This document shows positions 44,633 through 53,654 of a stretch of DNA of 64,000 nucleotides, piece after piece (the first letter of the stretch is position 1; each line of letters opens with the position of its first letter). The stretch is taken from the NCBI RefSeq assembly GCF_001435975.1, contig NZ_AYYR01000009.1:269336-333335 (forward strand), written 5' to 3'. The DNA comes from Secundilactobacillus collinoides DSM 20515 = JCM 1123 (lineage in GTDB: Bacteria > Bacillota > Bacilli > Lactobacillales > Lactobacillaceae). The position numbers were made by a program, and so were the translations under genes. The notes under the pieces were generated by a model that saw only the letters and a list, made by a program, of their open reading frames with translations, made no database searches and was not told where the DNA came from.

Positions 44633-45394
44633 CTACTCGTTCGTCAAGTTTAAATAGTTGAGCTGGTACTCTTTTGCAGGTCGTCCAGGGTGCTTAGCAC
44701 TACTGGTACCAACGGGTTGAAAGAGGTGTTTGTGATTCTTTTTGAAGTTGGAGTTGTCGATACTTTCCAGCGGCACCTGCCGAAAGACAGCAAACACGAT
44801 CCGAGCGCGTTTTAGCGTGAAGTAATCGCCGAGAATCAGCAAGATATTGGGCTGATAGTCCAGCTTGTTACAGATTCGTTCGCAAGCCACTTTAAGAATC
44901 CAGTCATGGTCGAAAGCTAAAGTACTATCAGCATCAGAATTGCGGTCGGTTAACTGGGTATAGTAGGCATCGTGATCAGCAATGGACGTCGTGTGAAAGA
45001 TGAGCTTGCCATTTTGCAGGCGGTACCGATCAGCATCGTCATCGAAGGTGAACCACCGGGCATCCGTGGCCCCATAGCCCGCTGTCAAAGGCGGCATTTC
45101 CGGCAGGAAAGTCATGTAAGCTAACGACAATGACCGGGCATCAGGGACGCGGTTGGGTTGGGTGAAGGTCGCAAGCTGTTCGGTGTGAAAGCCGGCCAAC
45201 TTCAGCCCAATTTTTTCCCGGACCAGACGCAACGCAGCGGTGTCGGCACTTTCCGTTGGCCGCATCACCGTCTCAGGCAGCGCCCAGGAGCCCTTAAAGG
45301 GGTCGCCTGCCCGCTTGACCAATAGTAAATTAACGTGTTTGGTGGTGTGATCGAAGCTCCAGATAATGTTCGTGATGGTAATATTTGGCTGCAT
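44633..45394 (-). CDS. nrtR: NrtR-type Nudix-domain transcriptional regulator
   Basis: 253 residues, AAGGAG 7 nt upstream. An N-terminal Nudix fold (about residues 1-150) has a degenerate Nudix box (ALRLVREKIGL in place of REUxEExGU), so catalysis is unlikely; the C-terminal winged helix includes YFTLKRARIVFAVFRQV and HPGRPAKEYQLN. NrtR proteins sense ADP-ribose or related compounds and repress NAD or sugar genes. It lies directly upstream of the ADP-ribosylglycohydrolase operon on the same strand. Confidence 0.83.
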   Translation of the reverse strand: MQPNITITNIIWSFDHTTKHVNLLLVKRAGDPFKGSWALPETVMRPTESADTAALRLVREKIGLKLAGFHTEQLATFTQPNRVPDARSLSLAYMTFLPEMPPLTAGYGATDARWFTFDDDADRYRLQNGKLIFHTTSIADHDAYYTQLTDRNSDADSTLAFDHDWILKVACERICNKLDYQPNILLILGDYFTLKRARIVFAVFRQVPLESIDNSNFKKNHKHLFQPVGTSSAKHPGRPAKEYQLNYLNLTNE

Positions 45395-45491
45395 TTGCCG
45401 CTCCTTTTATGGCATTCGTTACGTCTATTTTACTGTAAATAGCCAAGAAATTCACTACTTAGAACAAACGAGATTACCGTTGACGATGCAG

Positions 45492-45613
45492 TCAAATGAG
45501 AACGATCTGCATTGTCAGCGCAGCCAGCACGATACCGGCTAATGAAGTCAGTGGCACCAATGGCGAAGGCGCTAATGGCTAATGCTAAAAGGGTGAAAGA
45601 TGGGGCAAGTGGT
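45492..45613 (-). pseudogene. remnant of an MFS transporter with internal deletion
   Basis: On the minus strand, a frame without start codon reads LLALAISAFAIGATDFI, the typical first helix of an AraJ-type MFS exporter; immediately after, another frame gives GIVLAALTMQIVLI and a stop at 45492-45494, like an MFS C terminus. The whole middle is missing. The remainder of 45395-45781 shows no gene. Confidence 0.5.
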
Positions 45614-45781
45614 ACGTGCGTTTATCAGACTGTTTTTCTCACTAATTGTTTGTTATATGCCGGCAAGAAAGTATGATACGGGGAATAGACAGCAAAACAA
45701 TTACGCACTATTAAGTGCCATAGTAGCCCTTTGAAAAAAATGTGTGCCAAGTAGATTAAACCGATTCACAACAAAGCGTAA

Positions 45782-45813
45782 AAGGAGGCAACGTCAATTG
45801 ACGTTGCCTCCTT
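45782..45813 (-). terminator. perfect 32-bp palindrome, probable terminator of the LepA-like gene
   Basis: A gap-free palindrome centred between 45797 and 45798 (left arm AAGGAGGCAACGTCAA). It begins 5 bp after the stop of the LepA-like gene. As RNA the tip must open, leaving a stem of about 14 bp. Confidence 0.65.
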
Positions 45814-45818
45814 AGCAC

Positions 45819-47606
45819 TTAATCTTCAAGGGTCAAAATTGCGTTGAACACTGCCTGAGGAAGCTCAATATCACTATGGGCTGCTTCGCGTTTGTTGCTA
45901 TTTTGCCGCCGCAACAATTGCTGTTTCTTAGACACGCTGTACGAATTACCGTTCACCGCTGCGTTTTTTCGTAACGGTGGAATGTCCACGCGTGCAATCG
46001 CCTTGCCCTCAACGATGGCCTGCACCGGCATGGGGTACAAACGCCGAGGAACTACGTATTTGAGTTTGTGGACCAGTTTTTGCGCCTGATCGGCCACATC
46101 ATTGCGGTGCGTAATGAACGTCAACGCATCAACCTTTGCGTAATTAATTTGAACATCAACGCGGACCACATCAGCTGGCGCGTAGTTCGCAAAACTGGTT
46201 GAGAGGCTGGCGTAACCGTGTGTCAGGGATTTTAACTCATTGAAAAATGAGTAGGCGATCTCGGACAACGGAATCGTGTACGTCAGGACGACCAGCTCGT
46301 CTTGGTTCGTCATATCGACAAATACGCCCTTGTGCTGGTTTGCTAAACTCATGACGTCGTTTAACAGTTCTGCAGGTGTCGTTAATTCGATTCGCATCAT
46401 GGGTTCTTCGACCTGTTCAATTGTGTTGAAGTCGGGAAAGTGTTGGGGATTCGTCACCGTGAGCACAGCACCTGAGCCGTTATTTGGCGTCACTTGATAC
46501 GTGACATTCGGCGCGGTCACAATGACGTCAACACCATACTCGTCATGGAGTCGTTCCTTGATGATCTGCAGGTGAAAAATGCCGAGAAAACCGCAGTAAA
46601 ATCCTGGCCCTAAGGCATCGGATACCGCAGCGGTCACGTGCAGTGACGGGTCGTTCAGCGCGAGCTTGGTGATGGCATCCTTCAAGGTCGGGTAGTCGTC
46701 CTGAGGGTAAACGCCGGCAAACACCATGGATTGGGCCGGGGCGTAGCCTGGTAAGGCCGTTTCAGTGGGACGCCCAGTCTCGGTCAGGGTATCACCCACC
46801 CGAACAAGCTGCGGGTCTTTGAGTCCGGTGATGACGTACCCGACGTCGCCAGCCGCCAATTTCTTTTGGGAGAGCCGGTTGGGCGTTAGAATCCCGATCT
46901 CTTTCGCCTTAAATGACCGGTTGCTGGCCATTAGAGTTAGGCTGTTTTGCGCTGAAAGTCCGCCGTCAAATAGTCGAACGTAGGCAATAACACCCTGAAA
47001 CGCATCGCATTCTGAGTCGAAAACGAGGGCTTTTAGGGGTAAGCTGTTGTCTGCCGTTGGCGCAGGTAACCGGTGAACGATGACCTCCAATACGTCATGA
47101 ACGCCTGCTCCGGTTTTAGCGGAAATACGTAAAATTGGACTGTCCTTTAATTCCGGGAATGCAGTCCGAATCTGATGCTCGGTTTTGTCGACCTCAGCAC
47201 TGGCGCTATCCACCTTATTGACCACGGGCAATACAACGATACCTGTCTTGCGTGCAAGGCGGTAGTTCGCAACGGTTTGCGCTTGAACGCCCTGAGTCGC
47301 GTCAACCAGCAGGATGGCGCCTTCAGTGGCGGATAAACTTTTTTCCACTTCGTAATTAAAAGCGACATGGCCCGGCGTATCAATGAAATTGAATTCATAA
47401 TCCTGGCCATCGTCTGCGTGATAGATGTTACGAACGGTTCGTGATTTAACAGTAACGCCGTGCGCCTGTTCAACAGCCATGCTGTCAAGAAGCTGAGCGC
47501 TGGCTTGTCGTTTTGTAATAGTGGCCGTCATCTCCATGATCCGGTCAGCCAACGTGGACTTACCGTGGTCAATATGGGCGATGATAGCAAAGTTTCTGAT
47601 GTTCAT
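45819..47606 (-). CDS. lepA2: LepA/EF4-like translational GTPase, divergent paralogue
   Basis: 595 residues, AGGAAG upstream. GTPase motifs are present: P-loop AHIDHGKSTLADR, DTPGHV with catalytic His, NKVD. Domain order matches LepA, including the C-terminal part VPRRLYPMPVQAIVEGKAIAR and a basic tail. It departs from canonical LepA at switch I (QAHGVTVKSRTVR where ERERGITIKAQTVR is usual) and after the switch II His (GHVAF for GHVDF), and the C terminus is extended by an acidic segment. Some lactobacilli carry two LepA-type genes; this is probably the accessory one. Role on the ribosome is inferred. Confidence 0.85.
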   Translation of the reverse strand: MNIRNFAIIAHIDHGKSTLADRIMEMTATITKRQASAQLLDSMAVEQAHGVTVKSRTVRNIYHADDGQDYEFNFIDTPGHVAFNYEVEKSLSATEGAILLVDATQGVQAQTVANYRLARKTGIVVLPVVNKVDSASAEVDKTEHQIRTAFPELKDSPILRISAKTGAGVHDVLEVIVHRLPAPTADNSLPLKALVFDSECDAFQGVIAYVRLFDGGLSAQNSLTLMASNRSFKAKEIGILTPNRLSQKKLAAGDVGYVITGLKDPQLVRVGDTLTETGRPTETALPGYAPAQSMVFAGVYPQDDYPTLKDAITKLALNDPSLHVTAAVSDALGPGFYCGFLGIFHLQIIKERLHDEYGVDVIVTAPNVTYQVTPNNGSGAVLTVTNPQHFPDFNTIEQVEEPMMRIELTTPAELLNDVMSLANQHKGVFVDMTNQDELVVLTYTIPLSEIAYSFFNELKSLTHGYASLSTSFANYAPADVVRVDVQINYAKVDALTFITHRNDVADQAQKLVHKLKYVVPRRLYPMPVQAIVEGKAIARVDIPPLRKNAAVNGNSYSVSKKQQLLRRQNSNKREAAHSDIELPQAVFNAILTLED

Positions 47607-47873
47607 TTTTTAGCTTCCTGCTTTCTGAAACGCGTTCCTATAATGTAAATAAGCGTGGTTTTTCGTAAATCAAACACGTGACCATTATAGAAATATGACT
47701 AGCCAGGAGACCTTCTCCTGACTGAACTATAGGGCAGGAGTTCCGATGAATAGAATTTCAGTGGACATTATGGCACACCTCCAGTTAGATATACATGTGC
47801 ACTACTGTAGGCGAATTTGGCGGCACTTGCAATGGCCAATACCGGCATAGTGCCATGCCAGGGTTGGCATAAG

Positions 47874-48326
47874 TTAGTGCCCCAGTTGAAACGCCGCTTG
47901 GTAGGGTGGGGTCACAGACAGGTCAAAAATAGCGACCGTTCCGCGGTAGACCTCGAACACACTCAGGGTGGCTTTTTTCTCTGGGGTTGGATAAAGGTCC
48001 TTCATATACGGATTCTTATCCATGATTTCATCGAGGTAGGTATTCCCGATTTCACGCACGTCACCCTCAACGGTGATGGCGTAAGACGACATTGTGTCAG
48101 TACCATGGCGGCCGGTGATTGAGACCGCCGAATTGTTTTGTAATTGGGTGTAGAAGGGTTTGAAATTGGCGGTTAAAAAATATAGCTTGCCGTTTTTGGT
48201 CAGCATCATATCAACAATCCGTGATTTCGGGCGGTTATCCTGCCCAATTGTCGAAATGACGGTCGAATGGATATCGTTCACTAATAAACTGAGATAATCA
48301 TCGGTTGTCATCGTTTGATGATTCAT
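47874..48326 (-). CDS. pyridoxamine 5'-phosphate oxidase-family protein, second paralogue
   Basis: 150 residues. Same layout as the protein at 40583-41041: MNHQTMTTDDYL, IHSTVISTIGQDNRPKSRI, NGKLYFLTANFKPFYTQL, LYPTPEKKATLSVFEVYRG. Divergent from an Rrf2 regulator, which suggests control by redox or nitrosative stress. The interval 47607-47873 before lepA2 contains a small GGAGA/TCTCC hairpin near 47705 and no gene. Confidence 0.78.
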   Translation of the reverse strand: MNHQTMTTDDYLSLLVNDIHSTVISTIGQDNRPKSRIVDMMLTKNGKLYFLTANFKPFYTQLQNNSAVSITGRHGTDTMSSYAITVEGDVREIGNTYLDEIMDKNPYMKDLYPTPEKKATLSVFEVYRGTVAIFDLSVTPPYQAAFQLGH

Positions 48327-48398
48327 TAAATCGTCTTCTTTCTGAATTATACTTGTTATTTATATTAATACTAGTGATGATGACCGTCAACCGATTCA

Positions 48399-48415
48399 GT
48401 AACTTTGAATGTTAC
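48399..48415. promoter_or_regulatory. inverted repeat in the divergent Rrf2 promoter region
   Basis: GTAAC TTTGAAT GTTAC. A related TGTTACA lies near 48978 before the NmrA-like gene. Candidate Rrf2-protein binding site shared by the divergent and downstream genes. Confidence 0.5.
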
Positions 48416-48466
48416 AGGAAATGCGTGTATACTGGGCTCAGAATTTAAGGATAACAGGTGAACAAT

Positions 48467-48904
48467 ATGAAATATTCCCACAAATTAAGCGACGCCATCC
48501 ATATTTTGGCATACGTTGATATCTATAAGGATGACGATCTTTCAAGCAAGGCCATCGCACTGAGCGTGGAATCCAATCCCAGCCTCATTCGGCGGCTGAT
48601 GTCCACGCTGGCGAAGGCTGGGTTGCTGACAACGCGGCCGGGAACCGTTTCGCCGGAATTGGCCCGACCAGCCAGTGAAATCAGCGTCTATGACGTTTAT
48701 GAGGCACTGGGGAAGGAAGACTTGTTGCACATTGACGACAAGACCAACCCGAAGTGCATTGTCGGCGGCAACATCCAAGAAACGCTGGACGGCGTGTATG
48801 ATAAGGTTCAGTCGGCTGCGGAGAACGTGATGGGCGCTGTGACGCTACAGAGTATTATTGATGATATTTTGGTACGTGAACAAAAACGTTCTCGAGTTGA
48901 TTAA
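48467..48904 (+). CDS. Rrf2-family transcriptional regulator
   Basis: 145 residues from the ATG at 48467, with AGGTG 7 nt upstream; the GTG at 48458 lies within that site. Winged helix with LSSKAIALSVESNPSLIRRL. Only one Cys (PKCIVGG) is present, so it is a YwnA-like member rather than an Fe-S-binding IscR/NsrR type. Flanked by a divergent FMN split-barrel gene and a downstream NmrA-like oxidoreductase gene, its likely targets. Confidence 0.85.
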   Translation: MKYSHKLSDAIHILAYVDIYKDDDLSSKAIALSVESNPSLIRRLMSTLAKAGLLTTRPGTVSPELARPASEISVYDVYEALGKEDLLHIDDKTNPKCIVGGNIQETLDGVYDKVQSAAENVMGAVTLQSIIDDILVREQKRSRVD

Positions 48905-48935
48905 AAAAACGCCTGTAAAAAAGGGCGTTTTTTTT
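48905..48935 (+). terminator. Rho-independent terminator
   Basis: AAAACGCC and GGGCGTTTTTTTT form a stem with loop and T-run just after the Rrf2 gene stop. Confidence 0.8.
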
Positions 48936-49033
48936 GCGCTGACAGCGATTTGGAAAAATTGACGTTTTATGATAACCTGTTACAATAAAAATAACAAATT
49001 ATCGAAAATGAGATTGCTAACGGAGGTTATTTG

Positions 49034-49894
49034 ATGAACTATACAGTTACCGGTGCGACCGGTCACTTAGGCCGTATTGTTGTTCAGGATATGTTAAAGA
49101 TGGTGGGTGCTGAGTCACTGCGCGCGGCAGTTCACACACCTGCCAAGGCAGCTGCGCTCCGGCAACAGGGAATCGCAACCGTTAAGGCCGACTACCTCGA
49201 TGTGCCGACGATGGTTGATGCATTGCAGGGTACTGACGTATTAATTTATATCCCTAGCAAGACGTACGATGTTTTGCAACGCGTTACCGAATTTGAAAAC
49301 ACGTTGACGGCCATGAAGGCGGCCAATGTGTCACAAATCGTTTTTGTGAGTTTCTATGCCGATCAAGAAGATAACCCCTTTACGATGTCACCATACTACG
49401 CCTATGCACCGCGTCGTTTGGCCGGTTCCGGCTTACAGTATGCCGTCGTGAAAAATGCACTGTATGCGGATCCGCTAGTCCCGTACTTGCCGGAACTGAT
49501 TGAACGGCAGGCCTTGATCTATCCTGTTGGCGATGCGGCAATGTCGTTTATTGCCCAGAATGACAGTGCCGAAGCAATCGCAACGGTGGCGGTGAAACCC
49601 GAATTACGGGGGGCCGGCCAAGTCTATACTGTGACCCAGAATGAAGCCTATACGATGCCACGACTTGGTGAAGTTATGACGGCAGTAACCGGCAGAACAA
49701 TTGGGTACCAACCCGTTTCTGTTGCTGAATTTGGGCGCATCTACGCGGCAGAGGGTGACGGTGATGAGCTCGGATCCATGTACGCTGGTGGTGCCAAGGG
49801 TGAGCTCGGGTTGATGACCGATGATTTTAAGACGATTACTGGACGGAACCCTGAAGATATGACGCATTTTTTGAAAACACGGTATCAACGTTAA
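49034..49894 (+). CDS. NAD(P)-binding NmrA-like protein, QorB-type quinone oxidoreductase
   Basis: 286 residues from the ATG at 49034, with GGAGG 7 nt upstream. The Rossmann motif VTGATGHLGRIVVQDML opens the protein; YIPSKTYDVLQRV, QIVFVSFYADQEDNPF and a C-terminal substrate domain follow as in QorB/YtfG NmrA-like reductases. These reduce quinones or act as redox sensors. It lacks the Tyr-Lys pair of classical SDRs. Confidence 0.82.
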   Translation: MNYTVTGATGHLGRIVVQDMLKMVGAESLRAAVHTPAKAAALRQQGIATVKADYLDVPTMVDALQGTDVLIYIPSKTYDVLQRVTEFENTLTAMKAANVSQIVFVSFYADQEDNPFTMSPYYAYAPRRLAGSGLQYAVVKNALYADPLVPYLPELIERQALIYPVGDAAMSFIAQNDSAEAIATVAVKPELRGAGQVYTVTQNEAYTMPRLGEVMTAVTGRTIGYQPVSVAEFGRIYAAEGDGDELGSMYAGGAKGELGLMTDDFKTITGRNPEDMTHFLKTRYQR

Positions 49895-49910
49895 CCACGA
49901 TATTATTAAG

Positions 49911-49952
49911 AAGGACCAGAGACGCTTGATTGGCGTGCTTTGGTCTTTTTTT
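49911..49952 (+). terminator. Rho-independent terminator
   Basis: GGACCAGAGACGC pairs with GCGTGCTTTGGTC with a small mismatch, then seven T. Confidence 0.78.
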
Positions 49953-50184
49953 GCTGCCAAAAAGAAGAAAAAGGGCATGATGATCACCATTCTGTTAGTG
50001 ATTTGTAATTGGTTTTGTGACACAGTGGATCCATCTGCCGGCGCGCACCGAGTGAACGGTTTCGGTGCCGCCTAAAGCAACGTGCCGTGCCGTTAATTAC
50101 TGCAAGGCAAGAGATCTGTTATCAGCAATAATCCTTGTATTATTTTCTGAAACATCTAGACTGGTGGTTGCGGTTTGATTTGGA

Positions 50185-50216
50185 CGCTTAACTGACAAAA
50201 GGTCGCCAGTTAAGCG
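50185..50216. promoter_or_regulatory. inverted repeat upstream of the MFS exporter gene
   Basis: CGCTTAACTG and CAGTTAAGCG are perfect 10-bp arms with a 12-bp spacer, no T-run, about 80 bp before the gene; a likely repressor operator. Nothing else is seen in 49953-50295. Confidence 0.5.
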
Positions 50217-50295
50217 CAAAGGATACGAACAGCATAGTCTTGTTACCTCTTGGGGACATTCTTGCGATGCCTCATTTGTAGAAAGGATCTTTACT

Positions 50296-51699
50296 TTGGA
50301 AAATCAAGCCATTCCCAAGAAGACTCTGCTCGCCATTCTTGGCGCAGGTCTAATGGCTTTTTGCGGTGTTTTAGTTGAAACATCAATGAACGTGACGTTC
50401 CCAACGCTTATGAAACAGTTCGGATTGCCGATGAACGTGGTCCAGTGGATCGCCACTGGGTACCTCCTATTGGTTTCATTGACAATGGCCACGTCTGCGT
50501 TTATTCAACGGCGGTTTAAGATTCGCAGCATCTTTATTTTTGCGGGTCTCGCCTTTATTCTGGGGAGCTTTGTTTGCGCGCTGGCACCAAGCTTTGCCAC
50601 GCTGCTCATTGGTCGATTGATTCAAGCTGTTGCAACGGGTTATGCGATTCCCTTGTTGTTTGCAATTATTCTGCAACAAATTCCGGTTGCCCGGTTAGGC
50701 GGTTTTATGGGTCTGGGCAGTATGGTCGTCGGGATTGCACCGTCTCTTGGTCCCACGTATGGCGGCATGAGCACTTTCCTGTTTAGTTGGCGGGAAATCT
50801 TCTGGTTCATTCTGCCTGCTGTTGTCGTTGCGGTACTGCTAGGAAGTTTCAACATTCCGCAGAAATTTGAGACCCGTCGTGACCCGTTTGATACTTTTGG
50901 TTTCATTTTGTTAGCTGCGGCGTTTTTCTTGATTGCCGAAAGTTTCACTGATGCGGGGTCATACGGCTGGTTAAGTATTCAGTTCTGGGGGTTCTTAGTC
51001 GCTGGCCTAGTTGTGTTAGCCTGGTTTGCCTACCATTCAACCCACTCAAAACGAGAATTATTGGATTTAGCCATTTTTAAATCACCAACACTCGTGTTAA
51101 GTCTGATACCGTATTTTTTGCTCCAATTGATCAACATTGGGATCTCGTATCTGCTGCCCAACTATGGTCAGCTGGTGATTGGCGCCAACTCATTGGTTGC
51201 TGGAGCAGCAATCTTGTTGGGAAGCTTGGTCGCCGCTATCATTCAGCCAATTAGCGGGCGGATGCTGGATAGTCGTGGTGCGGCTTTACCGGTTCAACTT
51301 GGCGGGGCCCTTATTGTGGTGGCACTAGTGTTGTTTGCCCTCTTTGGACTGCATCTGACAACGGCATTGATCGTGCTGTTTTACCTCGTATTTGGGATCG
51401 GATTTGGATTCAGTTTCGGCAATGCGATGACAAATGGTATCCAGCAAGTTGATATAAAATTGCAACAGGACGCTAACGCCATGTTCAGCACCAGTCAACA
51501 GTATGCCGGAGCAATTGGAACGGCAATTATGGCGGCTCTTCTGACAAGTAGTCAGGAGAGTGGACAACACTTGTCACAGAAAGTGTTATCAGCTCAGGGC
51601 AGTGAACATGATTTCATTTTGCTGTTAGTTCTCTCGATTGTGGCGTTTGGGGTGATGATCGTTAACTTCAGAAAACAAGCACAACTCAAGAAAAGTTAA
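50296..51699 (+). CDS. MFS multidrug exporter (DHA2/EmrB type)
   Basis: 467 residues from a TTG at 50296, with GAAAGGA 8 nt upstream. Strongly hydrophobic, about 14 helices. First helices contain VETSMNVTFPTLMKQFGLP and MNVVQWIATGYLL, typical of the EmrB/QacA branch, and motif C-like GMGLGSMVVGIAPSLGPTYGG region (here FMGLGSMVVGIAPSLGPTYG). Proton-driven export of lipophilic drugs is the family role; the actual substrate is unknown. Confidence 0.85.
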   Translation: MENQAIPKKTLLAILGAGLMAFCGVLVETSMNVTFPTLMKQFGLPMNVVQWIATGYLLLVSLTMATSAFIQRRFKIRSIFIFAGLAFILGSFVCALAPSFATLLIGRLIQAVATGYAIPLLFAIILQQIPVARLGGFMGLGSMVVGIAPSLGPTYGGMSTFLFSWREIFWFILPAVVVAVLLGSFNIPQKFETRRDPFDTFGFILLAAAFFLIAESFTDAGSYGWLSIQFWGFLVAGLVVLAWFAYHSTHSKRELLDLAIFKSPTLVLSLIPYFLLQLINIGISYLLPNYGQLVIGANSLVAGAAILLGSLVAAIIQPISGRMLDSRGAALPVQLGGALIVVALVLFALFGLHLTTALIVLFYLVFGIGFGFSFGNAMTNGIQQVDIKLQQDANAMFSTSQQYAGAIGTAIMAALLTSSQESGQHLSQKVLSAQGSEHDFILLLVLSIVAFGVMIVNFRKQAQLKKS

Positions 51700-51710
51700 A
51701 AGTAATCAAT

Positions 51711-51757
51711 AAATGCCTCATCCAAAAATCTAATCGAGATTTTTGGATGAGGCATTT
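51711..51757. terminator. long perfect hairpin terminator
   Basis: 21-bp perfect arms (AAATGCCTCATCCAAAAATC... and complement) with a 5-nt loop, ending in T-run. Serves the MFS gene and, facing the other way, possibly the convergent pox gene. Confidence 0.82.
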
Positions 51758-51917
51758 TTATCTGGCCCAAATCGACCATTTGTTGTTTGTTGAGATGATC
51801 ACCCTTAGAAATCAAAAAGCTATGTTTATCTGGATTCAATCTTTTCTAGGGTGATTACACAGAAAAGTGTGCGCAAATGACGCATTTTCAAAACGGCATT
51901 ATTTGCTTCTCTCTGCG

Positions 51918-53654
51918 TTATTTTTTGGCGTCTTCTAAGATTTGACGGAATGGAATCAGACTTTCAGCATGGTACTTTTTAACGAAAGCATCAACGGCGT
52001 CGGGATCTTGGGTCTCCTTATCGAGTACCAACTGTTCGACAGGAAGCGGACGGAGGTCAGAAATCTTAACATCAATGACGACGGGACCCTTGGCATCCTT
52101 GGCTTTGGCAAATGCGTCTTTCAACTCTGCTAAGGTGCGGACTTCAAACCCGGTTGCCCCTAAAGCGGCGCTGGCGGTACCGTAATCTGCATCAATCAAA
52201 TCAACGCCTGAATGCGGCTGCTTATTGTCATCTTGTTCGCCTTCAATGAAGCCTAAACTTTGGTTCGTTAAGACAACGTTGATAATTGGCATGTGATACT
52301 TGACCTGTGTCAAAATATCCTGCATGACCATTGCGAAACCGCCGTCACCGGAAATTGGCCAGACTTGGCGATCTGGGAATTCGGTTTGCGCGCCGATTGC
52401 GGCTGGTAAAGCGTAGCCCATTGTGGCATACCAGCCACTGGTCGTGAACCGTTGCTGCTTATCCGTATTCAAGTAACGCATGCCATTGATCGTCACGTTA
52501 CCGACATCGGTCTGGAAAATTGCATCGTCGGTTGCCATGTCGTTGATTTGTTTGAAGACGGGTTCAACACGTAATGGCGTTTCATCATCATTTTCAAAGC
52601 TGGTCTTCCAATCTTCCCAGTTTTGCTTATCGGTCAGCGCTGCGTGGTACCAAGGCGTTACTGGTAATTGAGGCAGTGCCTTCGTAATGGCTGCGGCGGT
52701 CTTCTTGGCGTCAGCGAGAATTGCCAGGTCAACGTGGTGGCGACGGCCAAATTTTGCACCGTCAATGTCGACTTGGATGTACTTTGCTTGCGGCCCAATG
52801 AAGAAGCTTTGGAAAGACATATCAGAGCCGAGGAATAGTACAGCGTCGGTGTTGCTGGCGATTTCCACACCAGGTTTAGAGGCGACCCGACCGGCTGAAC
52901 CCATATTTGCCTTATAAGAATCAGGTATGATACCCTTGCCCAGTGCTGAAGTTAAAATTGGTGCATGTAGTTTTTCAGACAGGGCGATGATTTCATCACC
53001 CGCGTCACGCGCACCTTTCCCAGCGTAGATCAACGGGTGCTTGGCAGCCTTTAAAATATCGACCGCGGCACTGATCTTGTCTGCTGGTGGTTCTGGTAAC
53101 AGTGGTTGCTGATAATTGGCTGCCCGTGATTCGTAATTGTCTTCGATTTCTTGCCAGCCGAAGTCCTTTGGAATGGTGACCACGGCCACACCGTTTTTGG
53201 CGTAAGCTTGTTCGATGGCATCATCAATGACCAGCGGCAGTTGTTCAGCTGTCATGACGGTTCGGTTATACACTGAAACATCGGCGAACATCGGGTTTTC
53301 ATTCATTTCCTGAAAGAAATTGGTGTTCATAGCGCTGCTTGGTACTTGCGCAACCAAGGCAAGTACAGGTACGTGATCCCATTGGGCGTCGTATAGCCCG
53401 TTCAGCAAGTGCACCGCACCAGGCCCGGCAGAACCAAAGGTGACCCCGATTTTGCCCGTAATCTTTGCTTCGCCGACAGCTGCCAAAGCCCCAACTTCTT
53501 CGTGACGCACTTGAACGTAGTTGATGGTATCTTGTCGGTTATGGATGGCGTTCATGGTCGAATCAAATGATCCGCCTGGGAGCCCAAAAATATTACGAAC
53601 ACCCCAACTTTCAATGACTTTTAATCCCGCATCAGCTGCATTAATTTTTGCCAT
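51918..53654 (-). CDS. pox: pyruvate oxidase (ThDP- and FAD-dependent)
   Basis: 578 residues from the ATG at 53654, with GGAGG 8 nt upstream. Three domains in order: PYR with the catalytic Glu in YVQVRHEEVGALAAVGEAK, a central FAD-binding domain (residues about 190-340), and PP with the ThDP motif GDGGFAMVMQDIL...VVLTNQ. Lactobacillus pyruvate oxidase turns pyruvate, phosphate and O2 into acetyl phosphate, H2O2 and CO2. Length agrees with the family (about 580-600). Close homologues acting as acetolactate synthase are less likely given FGSAGPGAVHLLNGLYDA. Confidence 0.88.
   Translation of the reverse strand: MAKINAADAGLKVIESWGVRNIFGLPGGSFDSTMNAIHNRQDTINYVQVRHEEVGALAAVGEAKITGKIGVTFGSAGPGAVHLLNGLYDAQWDHVPVLALVAQVPSSAMNTNFFQEMNENPMFADVSVYNRTVMTAEQLPLVIDDAIEQAYAKNGVAVVTIPKDFGWQEIEDNYESRAANYQQPLLPEPPADKISAAVDILKAAKHPLIYAGKGARDAGDEIIALSEKLHAPILTSALGKGIIPDSYKANMGSAGRVASKPGVEIASNTDAVLFLGSDMSFQSFFIGPQAKYIQVDIDGAKFGRRHHVDLAILADAKKTAAAITKALPQLPVTPWYHAALTDKQNWEDWKTSFENDDETPLRVEPVFKQINDMATDDAIFQTDVGNVTINGMRYLNTDKQQRFTTSGWYATMGYALPAAIGAQTEFPDRQVWPISGDGGFAMVMQDILTQVKYHMPIINVVLTNQSLGFIEGEQDDNKQPHSGVDLIDADYGTASAALGATGFEVRTLAELKDAFAKAKDAKGPVVIDVKISDLRPLPVEQLVLDKETQDPDAVDAFVKKYHAESLIPFRQILEDAKK

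Noticed and set aside
44633..45394. Active Nudix hydrolase
   Set aside because: The Nudix box has lost key Glu residues and a winged-helix domain follows, as in NrtR regulators.
49604..50023. 139-codon open frame on the minus strand
   Set aside because: It overlaps the NmrA-like gene and a terminator and has no recognisable motif.
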